Shown: positions 1 to 9,379, counted from the stretch's first letter. The stretch is DNA of 57,298 bases from Pseudomonadota bacterium (GCA_009786025.1 WQUA01000011.1:1-57298), one strand, 5' to 3'. Made by a program: numbers and translations. Notes: a model not told the origin generated them from the sequence alone.

Positions 1-274
1 CTACCCCGCCGATAAAGGCAAAGGGCACAGAAGCAAACGCCAGTGGCTGGAACAGCTTCCAGGAGAAGTAACCCGCCCTGTAGAACTTTAGGGTGGCGAT
101 CACGGCCACAAGAATGTTCAGTATCAGCGCCGTGGGTTTCATGACCGCAGGCGCCAGCCCGAATAGCGCCATGGCAGCCAGATACCCCGAAGCTCCGGCG
201 TGCCCGACCGACGAATACAGTGCAGCAGCTAAAAAGATCAGCCCGGCCAGCCCGATGATGACTTCCCATTCCAT
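1..274 (-). CDS. TauE/SafE-family membrane permease (partial)
   Basis: This is the first 91 codons of an inner-membrane protein; the rest lies beyond the window edge. The translation starts MEWEVIIGLAGLIFLAAALY, continues with SSVGHAGASGYLAAMALFGL and then a second hydrophobic stretch. The SVGHAGASGYLA segment and the overall pattern fit the N-terminus of the TauE/SafE (sulfite/sulfonate exporter, formerly DUF81) family. The start at 274 is chosen because the two neighbouring ATGs at 269 and 279 are in other frames that soon stop, and a purine-rich AGGGAAG lies just upstream. Substrate cannot be told from the fragment. It is divergent from mnmH, with about 170 bases between them. Confidence 0.75.
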   Translation of the reverse strand, partial: MEWEVIIGLAGLIFLAAALYSSVGHAGASGYLAAMALFGLAPAVMKPTALILNILVAVIATLKFYRAGYFSWKLFQPLAFASVPFAFIGGV

Positions 275-441
275 TCCATCTTCCCTGTTACGCTCGCCCC
301 TACTATTTTATTTTTTCTATATTCTAACAAATATATCGCTTATGTTTCTCGAAATATAACGCCTCGCGAAGATTTTTTGCCTTACCGCGATTTTTTGCCA
401 CAATGCGGGTTGCCCGATAGCTTCCGCGAATCTCTAACCTC

Positions 442-1488
442 ATGACCCTCCTCCCCGACGCGCGTTGCACACTGCCCCAGCGGGACGATGCTGATGAAAT
501 CATCGACGTGCGCTCCCCCGCCGAGTTCACCGAGGATCACCTCCCCGGCGCTCGCAACTGCCCCGTTCTGGACAACGAAGAACGCGCCGCCGTCGGCACA
601 CTGTACCAAAGCTCCCCCTTTGAAGCACGCAAGAAGGGCGCGGCGATGGTCGCCCGCCACCTCGCCCGCTACCTCGATGAAGAATTTGCCAACCGCCCCA
701 AAAGCTGGCGACCGCTGGTGTACTGCTGGCGCGGCGGCATGCGCAGCGCCAGCTTTGTCACCTGGCTGCGGCTGATCGGCTGGCGCGCCATGCAGCTGAC
801 CGGCGGCTACAAGACCTGGCGCCGCCATGTGCTGCAAACCCTCGACGATTGGCCGCCGCGCTACCGTTGGCGCGTTATCTGCGGCCCCACCGGCAGCGCC
901 AAAACCCGACTGCTGGTGGCGCTGGCCGCTTGCGGAGAACAAACGCTCGACCTTGAAGCCTTGGCTGCTCACAAAGGATCGGTGCTGGGTGCGTTGCCGG
1001 ATACGCCGCAACCCTCTCAGCGTGCGTTTGAAACACAGCTCTCGGAAGCGCTGACCGCCTTCGACCCGATGCGCCCCGTTTACGTTGAAGCCGAGAGCCG
1101 CAAGATCGGGCGCATCGCGTTACCCAACGCGCTGATCGACGCGATGCGTGACGCCGATTGCCTCGAACTGCTGCCGTCGCCGGACGTGCGGCTGCGCTAC
1201 CTGCTCGATGACTACGCTTATCTCGGGCAAAATCCTGACGATTTGTGCGAACAGTTGGAACGGCTCAAAGGCTTCATCGACAACACCACGCTGACGCGCT
1301 GGCAACAATGGGCGCAAAACAACGATCTCCCTGATCTGTTCTCCGAACTGCTTGCCCGCCACTACGACCCGTTGTATGCGCATTCGCAATACCGCCATTT
1401 CAGCAAATTGCACAACGCGCCGCGTTTTCATCCTGAGGATTTATCGGATGGGGCGTTGGCGGCGTTGGCTGAGAGGATTGTTCGGTAA
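442..1488 (+). CDS. mnmH: tRNA 2-selenouridine synthase MnmH (SelU/YbbB)
   Basis: The family converts 2-thiouridine at the wobble position of certain tRNAs to 2-selenouridine using selenophosphate, through a geranylated intermediate. The 348-residue protein has an N-terminal rhodanese domain with the active-site loop YCWRGGMRS (Cys95), which is the diagnostic MnmH motif, followed by a P-loop region GPTGSAKT (about 148-155). The usual Gly before the Lys is Ala here, a common MnmH form. Length matches the family (about 360). Presence of mnmH implies selenophosphate synthetase elsewhere; no selD is in this window. The stop codon is followed by a dispersed inverted repeat at 1500-1530 and then by the convergent ribE. 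No clear Shine-Dalgarno precedes the ATG. Confidence 0.95.
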   Translation: MTLLPDARCTLPQRDDADEIIDVRSPAEFTEDHLPGARNCPVLDNEERAAVGTLYQSSPFEARKKGAAMVARHLARYLDEEFANRPKSWRPLVYCWRGGMRSASFVTWLRLIGWRAMQLTGGYKTWRRHVLQTLDDWPPRYRWRVICGPTGSAKTRLLVALAACGEQTLDLEALAAHKGSVLGALPDTPQPSQRAFETQLSEALTAFDPMRPVYVEAESRKIGRIALPNALIDAMRDADCLELLPSPDVRLRYLLDDYAYLGQNPDDLCEQLERLKGFIDNTTLTRWQQWAQNNDLPDLFSELLARHYDPLYAHSQYRHFSKLHNAPRFHPEDLSDGALAALAERIVR

Positions 1489-1499
1489 ACGTAATACCG

Positions 1500-1530
1500 T
1501 AGGTTGGGGTGCGCGTAGCAAACCCCAATC
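1500..1530. repeat. dispersed inverted repeat, TTGGGGT-n-ACCCCAA type
   Basis: Arms TTGGGGT (1504-1510) and ACCCCAA (1522-1528) flank a GC-rich loop. It sits between the convergent mnmH and ribE genes. Short units of the form TAGGTTGGGGTG...AACCCCAA occur intergenically in many proteobacterial genomes (general knowledge). Only one copy is seen in this window. Confidence 0.5.
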
Positions 1531-1539
1531 TATACCTTC

Positions 1540-2157
1540 CTATGCCCTCCTATCAAGCAACTGCGCCAAGTAACGCGCGATCAAGTCGATTTCGAGATTG
1601 ACGGCATTGCCGGCTTTTAATGATGAGAATGTTGTCGCAACAAACGTATGCGGAATCAGGTTGATCGCCACCCGATTTCCGGTAACGGCGTTGATCGTCA
1701 GACTGACGCCGTGCACGGTCAACGATCCTTTAGGCGCGATGAAACGCATCAAGGCTTCCGGCGCTTCGATGTCCAGAAGGTAATTACGCGCTGCTTCCGA
1801 CTCACCCGGCGCGGCTTCGAGCGCCGTCAGTTGTACAACGCGGCCAACACCATCAACGTGTCCGCTCACCAGATGACCACCGAGCCGGTCGGAAAGCTGC
1901 ATCGCTTTTTCCATGTTGACGCGCCCGCCCGCCGGAAACCCGGCGGTGCAACGCAAGGTTTCCGCCGACACATCAAACACCAGCGTCTGCGCCTGTTGCG
2001 CCACAACGGTCAGGCAGCAACCGTTGAGCGCAATGCTGTCGCCCAGCGCCACGTCAGTCAAATCCAGCGCCGAAGCATCGACTGCAAGCGCCACACCTCC
2101 TGCCCTGGGCGTCACGGCTTTGATGGTTCCGACAGCGGTAATAATTCCAGTAAACAT
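1540..2157 (-). CDS. ribE: riboflavin synthase, alpha chain
   Basis: It dismutates two 6,7-dimethyl-8-ribityllumazine molecules to riboflavin, the last step of the pathway. The 205-residue product opens with the canonical MFTGIITAVGTI. It shows the two tandem lumazine-binding barrels: first with LNGCCLTVV, second with VHGVSLTINAV, linked by SGHVDGVGRV. Length is typical (about 205-215). It lies 90 bases downstream of ribD on the same strand, so the two are probably co-transcribed as the ribD-ribE order common in proteobacteria. The 90-base spacer holds a dispersed CGCAAAGAACGC-like repeat read in reverse. No ribBA or ribH is nearby in the window. Confidence 0.97.
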   Translation of the reverse strand: MFTGIITAVGTIKAVTPRAGGVALAVDASALDLTDVALGDSIALNGCCLTVVAQQAQTLVFDVSAETLRCTAGFPAGGRVNMEKAMQLSDRLGGHLVSGHVDGVGRVVQLTALEAAPGESEAARNYLLDIEAPEALMRFIAPKGSLTVHGVSLTINAVTGNRVAINLIPHTFVATTFSSLKAGNAVNLEIDLIARYLAQLLDRRA

Positions 2158-2247
2158 TTACGCCTCCTTGAAATTACAATTCTTTTTTAACCATGAAAGG
2201 CACGAAAAGCACGAAAGATTTTCCTCTGCGCTCTATGCGGTTAAAAC

Positions 2248-3369
2248 TCAACGCTCTTTGCGTCGAAGCCGAAGGCGCACATCGTCGCCGACAAGCGCTG
2301 CGTCCATGAAAGAAAAGTTTGCATAAGCATCCAGCGCATTCAACGGCGCGACAAGCTCGAACATCGGTAATGCCTGTTGCCCCAGCATCCTGGGCGAGAG
2401 ATACACCAAAAGCTCGTCGATAAGTCCCGCTTCGAGCAACGCGCCGTTCAATCGCGCGCCGGCTTCGACGTGCAATTCGTTGATCTCCGACTTCGCCAGC
2501 ATCGCCATCAGCGTCCGCAAATCATCGCTGCTATACGTTCCTTCCAGCGCGGTGGCAGGAAGGAACGTATGGCGCACATGCGAAGGCCAGGAAGCAGGCC
2601 GCGCTGATGCGGTGACGATCATCGTCTCGCCGCCATCGCTCATGAGTTTGCACGTTGTCGGTATTTTTGCCGAACGATCCAGCACGATACGCAAGGGCTG
2701 TCGTGATGTTTTCACCGATGTTTCCACCCCCCGCACGGTCAACGAAGGATCGTCGGCCAGCACCGTCCCGATGCCGGTCAACACCGCGCACGCGCGCGCA
2801 CGAAAAGCATGGCCGTCGCCTCGCGCCACCGATTGCGTGATCCATTGGCTGCGGCCATCGGCCAGCGCCGTTCGCCCATCCAGGCTGGCCGCGATTTTGC
2901 TGCGAATCCACGGGCGTCCGCGCTGCATCCGCGAGATGAAGCCGCAGTTCAATTCGCGCGCTTCTTCTTCGAGCAAACCCGAATCAAACGCAACGCCCGC
3001 CGCTTGCAACACCTGACCGCCGCGCGCCGCCTGCGGATTCGGATCGGTACATGCCGCAATCACCCGTCCGATACCGGCAGCGATGATCGCCTCGGTGCAG
3101 GGAGGCGTCCGCCCCTGATGGCTGCACGGTTCCAGCGAAACATACATCGTTGCGCCGCGCACATCATGACCGTGAGTATGCGCGTCGATCAAGGCCGCCG
3201 TCTCTGCGTGCGCCTCTCCCGCTTTTTTGTGCCAGCCTTCGCCAAGCATTTTTCCGTCTTTGACGATCACACAGCCAACGCGCGGGTTCGGCATTGTTGT
3301 GAACAAGCCGCGCGCCGCCAATACCAGCGCGCGTTGCATGTAGTGAACATTCGCCTCAGACCAGCGCAT
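2248..3369 (-). CDS. ribD: bifunctional riboflavin deaminase/reductase RibD
   Basis: It catalyses steps 2 and 3 of riboflavin synthesis: deamination of the diaminopyrimidine, then NADPH reduction of the ribosyl side chain. The N-terminal deaminase domain carries the zinc site H54-A-E56 and PCSHQGRTPPC (Cys82, Cys91), with Glu56 as proton shuttle. The C-terminal half (from about RPWIRSKIAASLDGRTAL) is the RibD reductase domain. Length 373 matches the family. The gene starts at an ATG with only about 70 bases to the convergently oriented end of the ABC ATPase region, and no FMN riboswitch is visible upstream. Co-directional with ribE. Confidence 0.97.
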   Translation of the reverse strand: MRWSEANVHYMQRALVLAARGLFTTMPNPRVGCVIVKDGKMLGEGWHKKAGEAHAETAALIDAHTHGHDVRGATMYVSLEPCSHQGRTPPCTEAIIAAGIGRVIAACTDPNPQAARGGQVLQAAGVAFDSGLLEEEARELNCGFISRMQRGRPWIRSKIAASLDGRTALADGRSQWITQSVARGDGHAFRARACAVLTGIGTVLADDPSLTVRGVETSVKTSRQPLRIVLDRSAKIPTTCKLMSDGGETMIVTASARPASWPSHVRHTFLPATALEGTYSSDDLRTLMAMLAKSEINELHVEAGARLNGALLEAGLIDELLVYLSPRMLGQQALPMFELVAPLNALDAYANFSFMDAALVGDDVRLRLRRKER

Positions 3370-3439
3370 ACAAATTCCACCAAACCAAAAGAATCATGCC
3401 AGGAATTATACTGCACCAGCTTCGTTCGACATGGCCACT

Positions 3440-5248
3440 TTATCCTATCGCCACGTTCCGGGCCTGCGGCACCGCCGCCAGCAGTTGCCGGGTATAAGCG
3501 CTCTGCGGATTCCGGTAAAGCGAATCAACATCGTTGATTTCAACCACTTCACCGTCGCGCATCACCATCACCGTATCGCACAAATAACGCACCACCGCGA
3601 GATCGTGCGAAATGAACAGGTACGATACGCCAAGTTGCTCTTGCAAATCTTTGAGCAAATTCAAAATCTGCGCCTGTACCGATACATCGAGCGCCGAAAC
3701 CGGCTCGTCGCAAATCAGCAACTCAGGCTCGACGGTCAGCGCCCGTGCCAGGGCGATCCGTTGCCGCTGACCGCCGGAAAATTCATGCGGATACTTGTCG
3801 AACGCGTCACGATCCAGACCAACACGATGCAACCAGTCGAACGCCAGCACCGCCGCGGCTTGTCGATTAGCTGCCTTCCGGTGCAGCAGGATCGGTTCGA
3901 GCAAACTCTGTCCGACGGTGAAGCGCGGATTCAACGACGCATACGGATTTTGAAACACGATCTGCATTCGCTGGCGGTAAGGCATGAACGCTTCTTCCGA
4001 CAACGCCAAAATATCCTGTCCGTCAAAACACACCACGCCGCCCGTTGCTTGATGCAATCGCAGAAGCGTCAGCCCCAGCGTTGTTTTGCCGCAACCGGAT
4101 TCGCCGACAATTCCCAGCGTCTCGCCGCGCCGCAGAGTGAACGACGCGCCTTTGACCGCCGGAATTTCGTGACGTCGCCACAAGCCTTCACGCTTGAAAA
4201 AACTTTTCTTGAGATTGCTGACTTCGAGCAAAGACGGCGCTTTACACCCATCTCCTGCTGTGGGAGGCAAACCCCCGTCGGCTTCGCCGACACCCCCTTT
4301 GAAAAGGGAGCTTGAACTGGGGGAGGGGAGGCGAGTCAAAGCCCCATCCCCACCCCAACCCTCCCCTTGAAGGGGTGGGTTTTTGTTCTCCGCCATAAAA
4401 TTGTCGATGGTTGGCAAACGCAACGGCACATTGTCAAGGCGTGGGCGGCATTGCAGCAATGCTTGCGTATAACGGTCTTGCGGCGACGAGAAAATGCGCA
4501 CCGTTTCGCCCGCCTCGCGTATCTCTCCGTGCCGCATCACGATAATGCGGTCGGCCAATTCGCCGACCAGCGCCAGATCGTGCGAAATAAACAGGATCGA
4601 CATCCGATGCCGCGCCTTCAGCGTTTTCAGCAACTCGACGATTTGTTTCTGTACGGTCACATCAAGCGCCGTCGTCGGTTCATCGGCGATCAGCAAACGC
4701 GGCGTGCACGCCAGCGCCATTGCAATCATCGCCCGCTGTTGTTGGCCGCCGGAAAGCTGGCTCGGATAACGCGCCAACGCCCGGCGCGGCTCCGGCAAAC
4801 TGACTTCGTCGAGCAATTCGACACAACGACTCCGCGCTGCAGTCGCTGACATCCCTTTGTGTAAACGCAGCACTTCAGTAATTTGATAACCGATGGTGAA
4901 TACCGGATTGAGCGATGTCATCGGTTCCTGAAAAATCATCGCCATGTCGGCGCCGCGCAAGCGCCGCCGCTCTTCATCGCTGCATCGTAAAAGATCGCGT
5001 TCCCGATACATGATCCGACTCTCGCCCGCAATCTCGGTGCTGTATTTCGGCAAAAGCCCCATCATCGCCAGCGCCGTCACGCTTTTCCCGGAACCGGATT
5101 CGCCAACCAGCGCCACGGTTTCGTCTTCGCGTACCGTGAACGTCACCTCCCGTACCGCCATGAACGAAGGCTGTCGCCGCCGCCAAAACGCCACCGACAA
5201 ACATTCAACGGAAAACAGCGTCGACGAAGTGTTCAGGAAATCACTCAT
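3440..5248 (-). CDS. peptide-type ABC transporter, fused double ATPase (YejF/OppDF-like)
   Basis: This 602-residue protein energises the peptide importer encoded just upstream. It is a tandem fusion of an OppD-like and an OppF-like ATPase. Domain 1 has Walker A GESGSGKS (about 49-56), signature LSGGQQQR (about 165-172) and Walker B LLIADEP; domain 2 repeats them as [16 protein letters not shown] and LLICDEP. The ATG at 5248 is preferred over the longer frame from 5359: it overlaps the upstream permease stop as ATGA, and the extra 37 residues do not resemble the family. The inter-domain linker (residues about 285-338, bases about 4235-4396) is unusual: it reads [13 protein letters not shown] followed by a Pro/Ser/Gly-rich stretch and matches an intergenic dispersed repeat (see findings). 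Both ATPase domains look intact. Confidence 0.95.
   Translation of the reverse strand: MSDFLNTSSTLFSVECLSVAFWRRRQPSFMAVREVTFTVREDETVALVGESGSGKSVTALAMMGLLPKYSTEIAGESRIMYRERDLLRCSDEERRRLRGADMAMIFQEPMTSLNPVFTIGYQITEVLRLHKGMSATAARSRCVELLDEVSLPEPRRALARYPSQLSGGQQQRAMIAMALACTPRLLIADEPTTALDVTVQKQIVELLKTLKARHRMSILFISHDLALVGELADRIIVMRHGEIREAGETVRIFSSPQDRYTQALLQCRPRLDNVPLRLPTIDNFMAENKNPPLQGEGWGGDGALTRLPSPSSSSLFKGGVGEADGGLPPTAGDGCKAPSLLEVSNLKKSFFKREGLWRRHEIPAVKGASFTLRRGETLGIVGESGCGKTTLGLTLLRLHQATGGVVCFDGQDILALSEEAFMPYRQRMQIVFQNPYASLNPRFTVGQSLLEPILLHRKAANRQAAAVLAFDWLHRVGLDRDAFDKYPHEFSGGQRQRIALARALTVEPELLICDEPVSALDVSVQAQILNLLKDLQEQLGVSYLFISHDLAVVRYLCDTVMVMRDGEVVEINDVDSLYRNPQSAYTRQLLAAVPQARNVAIG
4245..4392. 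repeat. dispersed repeat inside the ABC ATPase linker
   Basis: Bases about 4341-4382 contain CCCCATCCCCACCCCAACC followed by CTCCCCTTGAAGGGG. The same string with few changes is intergenic at about 10394-10431 and, truncated, at about 32850-32871. Here it is translated in frame as part of the linker between the two ATPase domains. The flanking part (4270-4335) has GTCGGCTTCGCCGAC, a short palindrome. Confidence 0.7.
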
Positions 5249-6399
5249 GACGCCACCCGTATTTTCGGGTCCAGCGCGTCGCGCATCGCATCGGTCAACA
5301 AGCTGAATGCCGTCACCAGCAGCGCCATTGCACCGCCTGCTGCAGCCAGTTCCCACCACCTTCCGAGAATCAGTTCGCCTTGCGCATCGTTCAACATCGA
5401 CCCCCAGGACACTTCATCGACCGCCACCCCGAAGCCGAGGAACGACAGAATCACTTCCGCTTTGATGAAGCCGACCGCCAGAATCGAAATATTAACCAAC
5501 ACCACATGCGACACGTTCGGCAAAATGTGGGAGAAAAGAATTCGACGGTTCGGTACTCCGAATGCGTGCGCCGCCTGCACATATTCGCGCCCCCGGTGTT
5601 TGATGTATTCAGCGCGAATCAGCCGGAAGACGCCGGTCCAACCGGTCAACCCCAGAATCAGGATGACCGTTATCACGCCGCGCTGTTGCAACACCGCCGC
5701 CACCGCCAGAATCAGCAACAAATAAGGAATGGCGTTGAACACGCTATAAAACCAGTTCAGCGCATCGTCGGTGCGGCCACCGTAATAACCCGCCAACGCA
5801 CCCAACAGCGTACCAAGAAAGGTTGCCAGCAAAGCAGCGCTCAGCCCGACAACGATGGAAGTTTGCGAACCCTTGATCATCTTGGCCAAAACGTCACGAC
5901 CCCAGCGATCGCCGCCGAATGGAAGGCTTGCGCGCTTTTCTTTGACAGTCATTGATGTTTTGTCTTCCGCGCCGAGCGTTCGTAGCGTTTCGGCCAGCGG
6001 ATCAACCACGCGACTCTCCGACGGCGTTTCCCCAAGCCGCGCCAGTTCTTCCGCCAGCGGATCTACCACCGTTGAGGGCGGCAACGCCTCCGCGTTCTGC
6101 GCTCCCGCCATCGCCTGCGCTGCCTGTTGCGCCGTGCTCCCCAACACCGCCGGCGCGGAAGGTGTTAGCAATCCCCATAAATCGGGCGGCGCATCGGGAA
6201 TCGCTGTCTCTTCGTTCCAGCCGGACGCGATCACGCCCAGCGCCGACAACAACACGACAACAAAAAACGCCGCGACGATCACCAACGACGCCACGCCGAC
6301 GCGATCATCACGGAAACGCTGCCAAGCCAGCAACCAGAAGCCGTTGCCGCCTTTTTCGGAAGCGGCTGCCGACATTGGAAAAGAAAGCGTCTCTGCCAT
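5245..6399 (-). CDS. peptide-type ABC transporter permease (OppC/DppC/YejE-like)
   Basis: Inner-membrane permease of the peptide importer. The 384-residue product has an N-terminal membrane segment (about 36-58), a long extracytoplasmic loop, then FGGDRWGRDVLAKMIKGSQ, the usual entry to the permease core of the OppC class. It also has the EAA-type cytoplasmic loop near EYVQAAHAFGVPNRRILFSH, which contacts the ATPase. It is longer than most members (about 300-340) because of the loop at residues about 65-158. That loop contains an imperfect tandem duplication (VVDPLAEELARLG at 111-123 and VVDPLAETLRTLG at 131-143). It overlaps the ATPase start by 4 bases and begins 3 bases after the other permease, indicating translational coupling. 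Confidence 0.93.
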   Translation of the reverse strand: MAETLSFPMSAAASEKGGNGFWLLAWQRFRDDRVGVASLVIVAAFFVVVLLSALGVIASGWNEETAIPDAPPDLWGLLTPSAPAVLGSTAQQAAQAMAGAQNAEALPPSTVVDPLAEELARLGETPSESRVVDPLAETLRTLGAEDKTSMTVKEKRASLPFGGDRWGRDVLAKMIKGSQTSIVVGLSAALLATFLGTLLGALAGYYGGRTDDALNWFYSVFNAIPYLLLILAVAAVLQQRGVITVILILGLTGWTGVFRLIRAEYIKHRGREYVQAAHAFGVPNRRILFSHILPNVSHVVLVNISILAVGFIKAEVILSFLGFGVAVDEVSWGSMLNDAQGELILGRWWELAAAGGAMALLVTAFSLLTDAMRDALDPKIRVAS

Positions 6400-6401
6400 C
6401 G

Positions 6402-7340
6402 CTATTTCAACTCGACACGCGGATCGACCACTTTATAGATAAGATCGGCCGCCAGATTGGCCAACATCGTCGCCAACGCTACATAAACCGTGATCGCCTT
6501 GATGACCGGAAAGTCCGAACGCTCAACCGCCAGAAGCACTTCGCGCCCGATTCCCGGAATCGAGAAAAAGCGCTCGATCAGAAATGCGCCCACCAGAAGC
6601 CCCGGCAGCGCCGCCATCACATAAGTCACAATCGGAATCGAGGCGTTGCGTAAAACATGAACCCACAAAATGCGCGTTTCCGACAGCCCTTTGGCGCGCG
6701 CGGTGCGCACATAATCCTGATCGATCTCATCGAGCACGAAAGAACGGAAAAGCCGCAAGTCAGGCGCCAATCCGACGCAAAGTCCGATCAAGATCGGCAG
6801 CGCCGCGAACGTCGTCAGATTCGTCCACAGCGAATCGCTCCAGCCTTGCACCGGGAACCAGCCGAGTCGATACGCGAACACATACTGAAAAACGATGATA
6901 TAAACCAGAATCGAAACTGACATACCGACCGTACACGCCACCATCACCGTTCGGTCGGTCAGCGAGCGGTGGAATCGCGCCACGATCAGTGACAACGCAA
7001 TCGCCAGCAGCGTCCCCAGCACCAGCAGCGGAACCATCACGGTGAGCGAAGGCCCCAACCGTGTTTTCAGAATGTCGGACACCGGCTCATTGGTGCTCCA
7101 GCTTGCGCCGAAATCAGCAGTGACGATTTGCTTCAGAAAAATGCCGATTTGCGCATAGGCCGGGCGATCAACGCCCAACTGGTGGCGAATGTTGGCAATC
7201 TGCGCTTCATTGGAAATTTTTCCCGCCAGAATATAGGCCGGGTCGCCACCAACCCAGTTGAACAAAATGAACAGTAACAGCACCACGCCAAGCATGGTCG
7301 GGATCATCTGCAACAAACGACGGACAATGTAAGCAGCCAT
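6402..7340 (-). CDS. peptide-type ABC transporter permease (OppB/DppB/YejB-like)
   Basis: The first permease of the importer, 312 residues. It opens with the family-typical MAAYIVRRLLQMIPTMLGVV membrane segment. It has about six hydrophobic segments and the conserved cytoplasmic coupling loop RTARAKGLSETRILWVHVLRN. The C-terminus LAADLIYKVVDPRVELK is a standard OppB-type ending (YxxxDPR). Two bases separate its stop from the start of the next permease. Upstream, 191 bases of repeat-containing sequence separate it from the binding-protein gene, so the two parts of the operon may be expressed at different levels. Confidence 0.95.
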   Translation of the reverse strand: MAAYIVRRLLQMIPTMLGVVLLLFILFNWVGGDPAYILAGKISNEAQIANIRHQLGVDRPAYAQIGIFLKQIVTADFGASWSTNEPVSDILKTRLGPSLTVMVPLLVLGTLLAIALSLIVARFHRSLTDRTVMVACTVGMSVSILVYIIVFQYVFAYRLGWFPVQGWSDSLWTNLTTFAALPILIGLCVGLAPDLRLFRSFVLDEIDQDYVRTARAKGLSETRILWVHVLRNASIPIVTYVMAALPGLLVGAFLIERFFSIPGIGREVLLAVERSDFPVIKAITVYVALATMLANLAADLIYKVVDPRVELK

Positions 7341-7531
7341 GGATGGTTTTTCAAAAACTTACTTCAACCACAAAGAAAGCAACGATCTCAAAGAAAAAGC
7401 GTTGAGATATCGGGAGCCTGAGCAGTGATGCTGACCGCTGTCCTTTGTTTTCCGGCCGCAGAGGTCTGATAGGTGTATCCATTCGCTTAACTTTCTATGC
7501 GTTCTTTGTGGCTCATTTGTTTGTTCGTTCT
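7341..7531. repeat. spacer with degenerate CACAAAGAA-type repeats in inverted orientation
   Basis: The gap between the binding-protein and permease genes has ACCACAAAGAAAGCAACGA near 7369 and, 110 bases on, CTATGCGTTCTTTGTGGCT (7496-7514), which is the same kind of unit inverted. Similar units recur across the window (for example 10247, 10439, 10548, 24857, 32603, 32881, 48185, 49885). No gene is seen here. Confidence 0.45.
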
Positions 7532-9379
7532 TCACGGCGCTTTCGCCGGATCGATATCGAGATAAATCCAGGTCGCGCTCAGGATCGGATGTTTCTTGTA
7601 GCCGAGCACCCAGGGACGAATCAACATATTGCGCTCGCGCGAAACGCCTAACATCCAGGCGCCGTCAACCTCCATCTGCCGGGTCATCTCCAGAAACAAG
7701 TGATTGCGCTCCGGCGAATCCGGCAATTTCCGCGACGCTTCATAAAAAGCATCAAACGCCTTCGATTCATAGCAACCACTGTTGCTCTGGCCGACATTCG
7801 GCCCATACAGAAGCTGCATGAAATTATCACCGTCAGGGTAATCCGCCGTCCACGCCGAACCCCACATCTGCAACTGACAGTTCTTCGTTGCCTTGATGTG
7901 GTCAGCGAATTTGCCCGGTTGAAACTCGACGCGAACACCGATCGCGTCCATCGACTTTTTCCACAGCTCGTTGAACTGTCGCTCGATCGCCGTCGTCCCG
8001 GTCGCGTACTTCAGCAGCAGCGGCGAGCCATTGGGCATCGCCCGAAAACCGTCTTTGCCTTTTTTGAAACCGAAAGCGTCGAGCAGTTTGTTGGCCAGCG
8101 CCGGATTGTACGTGTTCAACGGCTTGTAGCGCGGATCGTGCCCGACCACGCCCACCGGAATCGGCATGGTTGCCGGGATCGCCTGCCCTTTGCGAATCAC
8201 TTTGATTTCTTCATCGCGGTTATACGCCATGATGATAGCCCGACGCAGCGCCAGTTTTTCTTTCTCAAAACCGCCGACGACAGGATCGCGGAAATTGAAA
8301 AAAGTATAAGTCACTTCCGGGTCAATCGCCCGCACCAGTTTGACGCCCTGCTCGCGCCACTCTGGTTTCAACTCGCCCTTTTCATCGAAAACTTTTTCGC
8401 GGAAGCTGCCGACGCCGCTGAAATCAAGTTCCTTGCGATTGAACGCCAGCCACGCCGATTGTTCTTCTTCGATGATCGAAATTTCAACGCGGTCGATCAA
8501 CGGCAAACGCTTCCCCTGCATCGTACGATTCAGTTCCGCGTCCCCTTCCTCGCTCGCTGCGAAGCTCCACACCATTCCGCGGTATTCCGGGTTTTTTTCA
8601 AGCACGATGCGAGCGCCGCGCGTCCATTGCTTCAGCACGTAAGGGCCGGTGCCGACCGGGTGCGCCATCATATCGTCGCCGTATTTCTCGACCACTTCGC
8701 GCGCCACTGCAGAAAACGGCGTATGCGCAGCGATATAACTGAAGTTGTAATCCGGCTCACGTAAACGGATTTGCAGCGTATAGCGATCCAGTACTTTCAA
8801 GCCTTCAACATTAGCATCGTAATCGTATCTTCCGGTTTTCTTCGCCGTCTCCGCCAACGCATCCAGCCCGATGATTTTCCCCTCAAGCATGAACGCCCAG
8901 GGCGAACGAATTTTCGGGTCGAGCACCCGCTTGAAACTGTAAACATAGTCGGCAGCAGTCAATTCGCGCGGCTTGCCGTTGAACGCCGGATCGGAGTAAA
9001 ACCGGATGCCGGGACGTATCTTGAACGTGTACGTCTTGCCGCCATCACTAACCTCAGGCAATGCCTCCGCCGTCATCGGCGCCAAACGCATCGGACGCGC
9101 CAGATAATCGTACGTCAGCAGCCGCTCAAAAATAGCTTCGTTGATGGTGTTGGAGTAAAGATCGCGGGCGAGCGGCGGATCGAAACCACTTTCCGCCGTC
9201 GAAAAAGCCAGCCGTATGGTTTTGAGCGGCGCGGCTTGCGGTTCTGTTCGCGATTCGGTTTTCCCCAGCTGAGCGGCTGACGCCGCGCCCGAAAAGCACA
9301 GCAGCGTTCCCGACAAGACCACCCACAACATCGGCAGCCAAACCGTATTTTTCTTTAAACCATTCGAACGCAACACCAT
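7532..9379 (-). CDS. peptide-type ABC transporter substrate-binding protein (SBP_bac_5)
   Basis: Periplasmic solute receptor of the importer, about 615 residues from this start. A basic N-terminus plus hydrophobic stretch (WLPMLWVVLSGTLLCFSG) ends in AASA, a typical Sec cleavage site. The mature part has the family 5 pattern: KTIRLAFSTAESGFDP, AIFERLLTYD, RPGIRFYSDPAFNGKPRELT, ADYVYSFKRVLDP and YAxRRAI-like ALRRAIIMAYNRDEEI. The frame is open up to 9403, but the M at 9379 lies next to an AAAAGGAG Shine-Dalgarno; the SD is close, so GTG or TTG one or two codons later are also possible. The length exceeds OppA/DppA (about 540) and is nearer to YejA (about 600), which agrees with the fused ATPase. 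Confidence 0.93.
   Translation of the reverse strand: MVLRSNGLKKNTVWLPMLWVVLSGTLLCFSGAASAAQLGKTESRTEPQAAPLKTIRLAFSTAESGFDPPLARDLYSNTINEAIFERLLTYDYLARPMRLAPMTAEALPEVSDGGKTYTFKIRPGIRFYSDPAFNGKPRELTAADYVYSFKRVLDPKIRSPWAFMLEGKIIGLDALAETAKKTGRYDYDANVEGLKVLDRYTLQIRLREPDYNFSYIAAHTPFSAVAREVVEKYGDDMMAHPVGTGPYVLKQWTRGARIVLEKNPEYRGMVWSFAASEEGDAELNRTMQGKRLPLIDRVEISIIEEEQSAWLAFNRKELDFSGVGSFREKVFDEKGELKPEWREQGVKLVRAIDPEVTYTFFNFRDPVVGGFEKEKLALRRAIIMAYNRDEEIKVIRKGQAIPATMPIPVGVVGHDPRYKPLNTYNPALANKLLDAFGFKKGKDGFRAMPNGSPLLLKYATGTTAIERQFNELWKKSMDAIGVRVEFQPGKFADHIKATKNCQLQMWGSAWTADYPDGDNFMQLLYGPNVGQSNSGCYESKAFDAFYEASRKLPDSPERNHLFLEMTRQMEVDGAWMLGVSRERNMLIRPWVLGYKKHPILSATWIYLDIDPAKAP

Noticed and set aside
3370-3439. 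FMN riboswitch upstream of ribD
   Set aside because: Only 70 bases separate ribD from the end of the ABC ATPase gene, and none of the conserved RFN blocks are present.
3431-4315. A 294-codon plus-strand frame over the ABC ATPase gene
   Set aside because: Shadow of the minus-strand ATPase; the residues are rich in Arg/Gln/His as expected for an out-of-frame translation.
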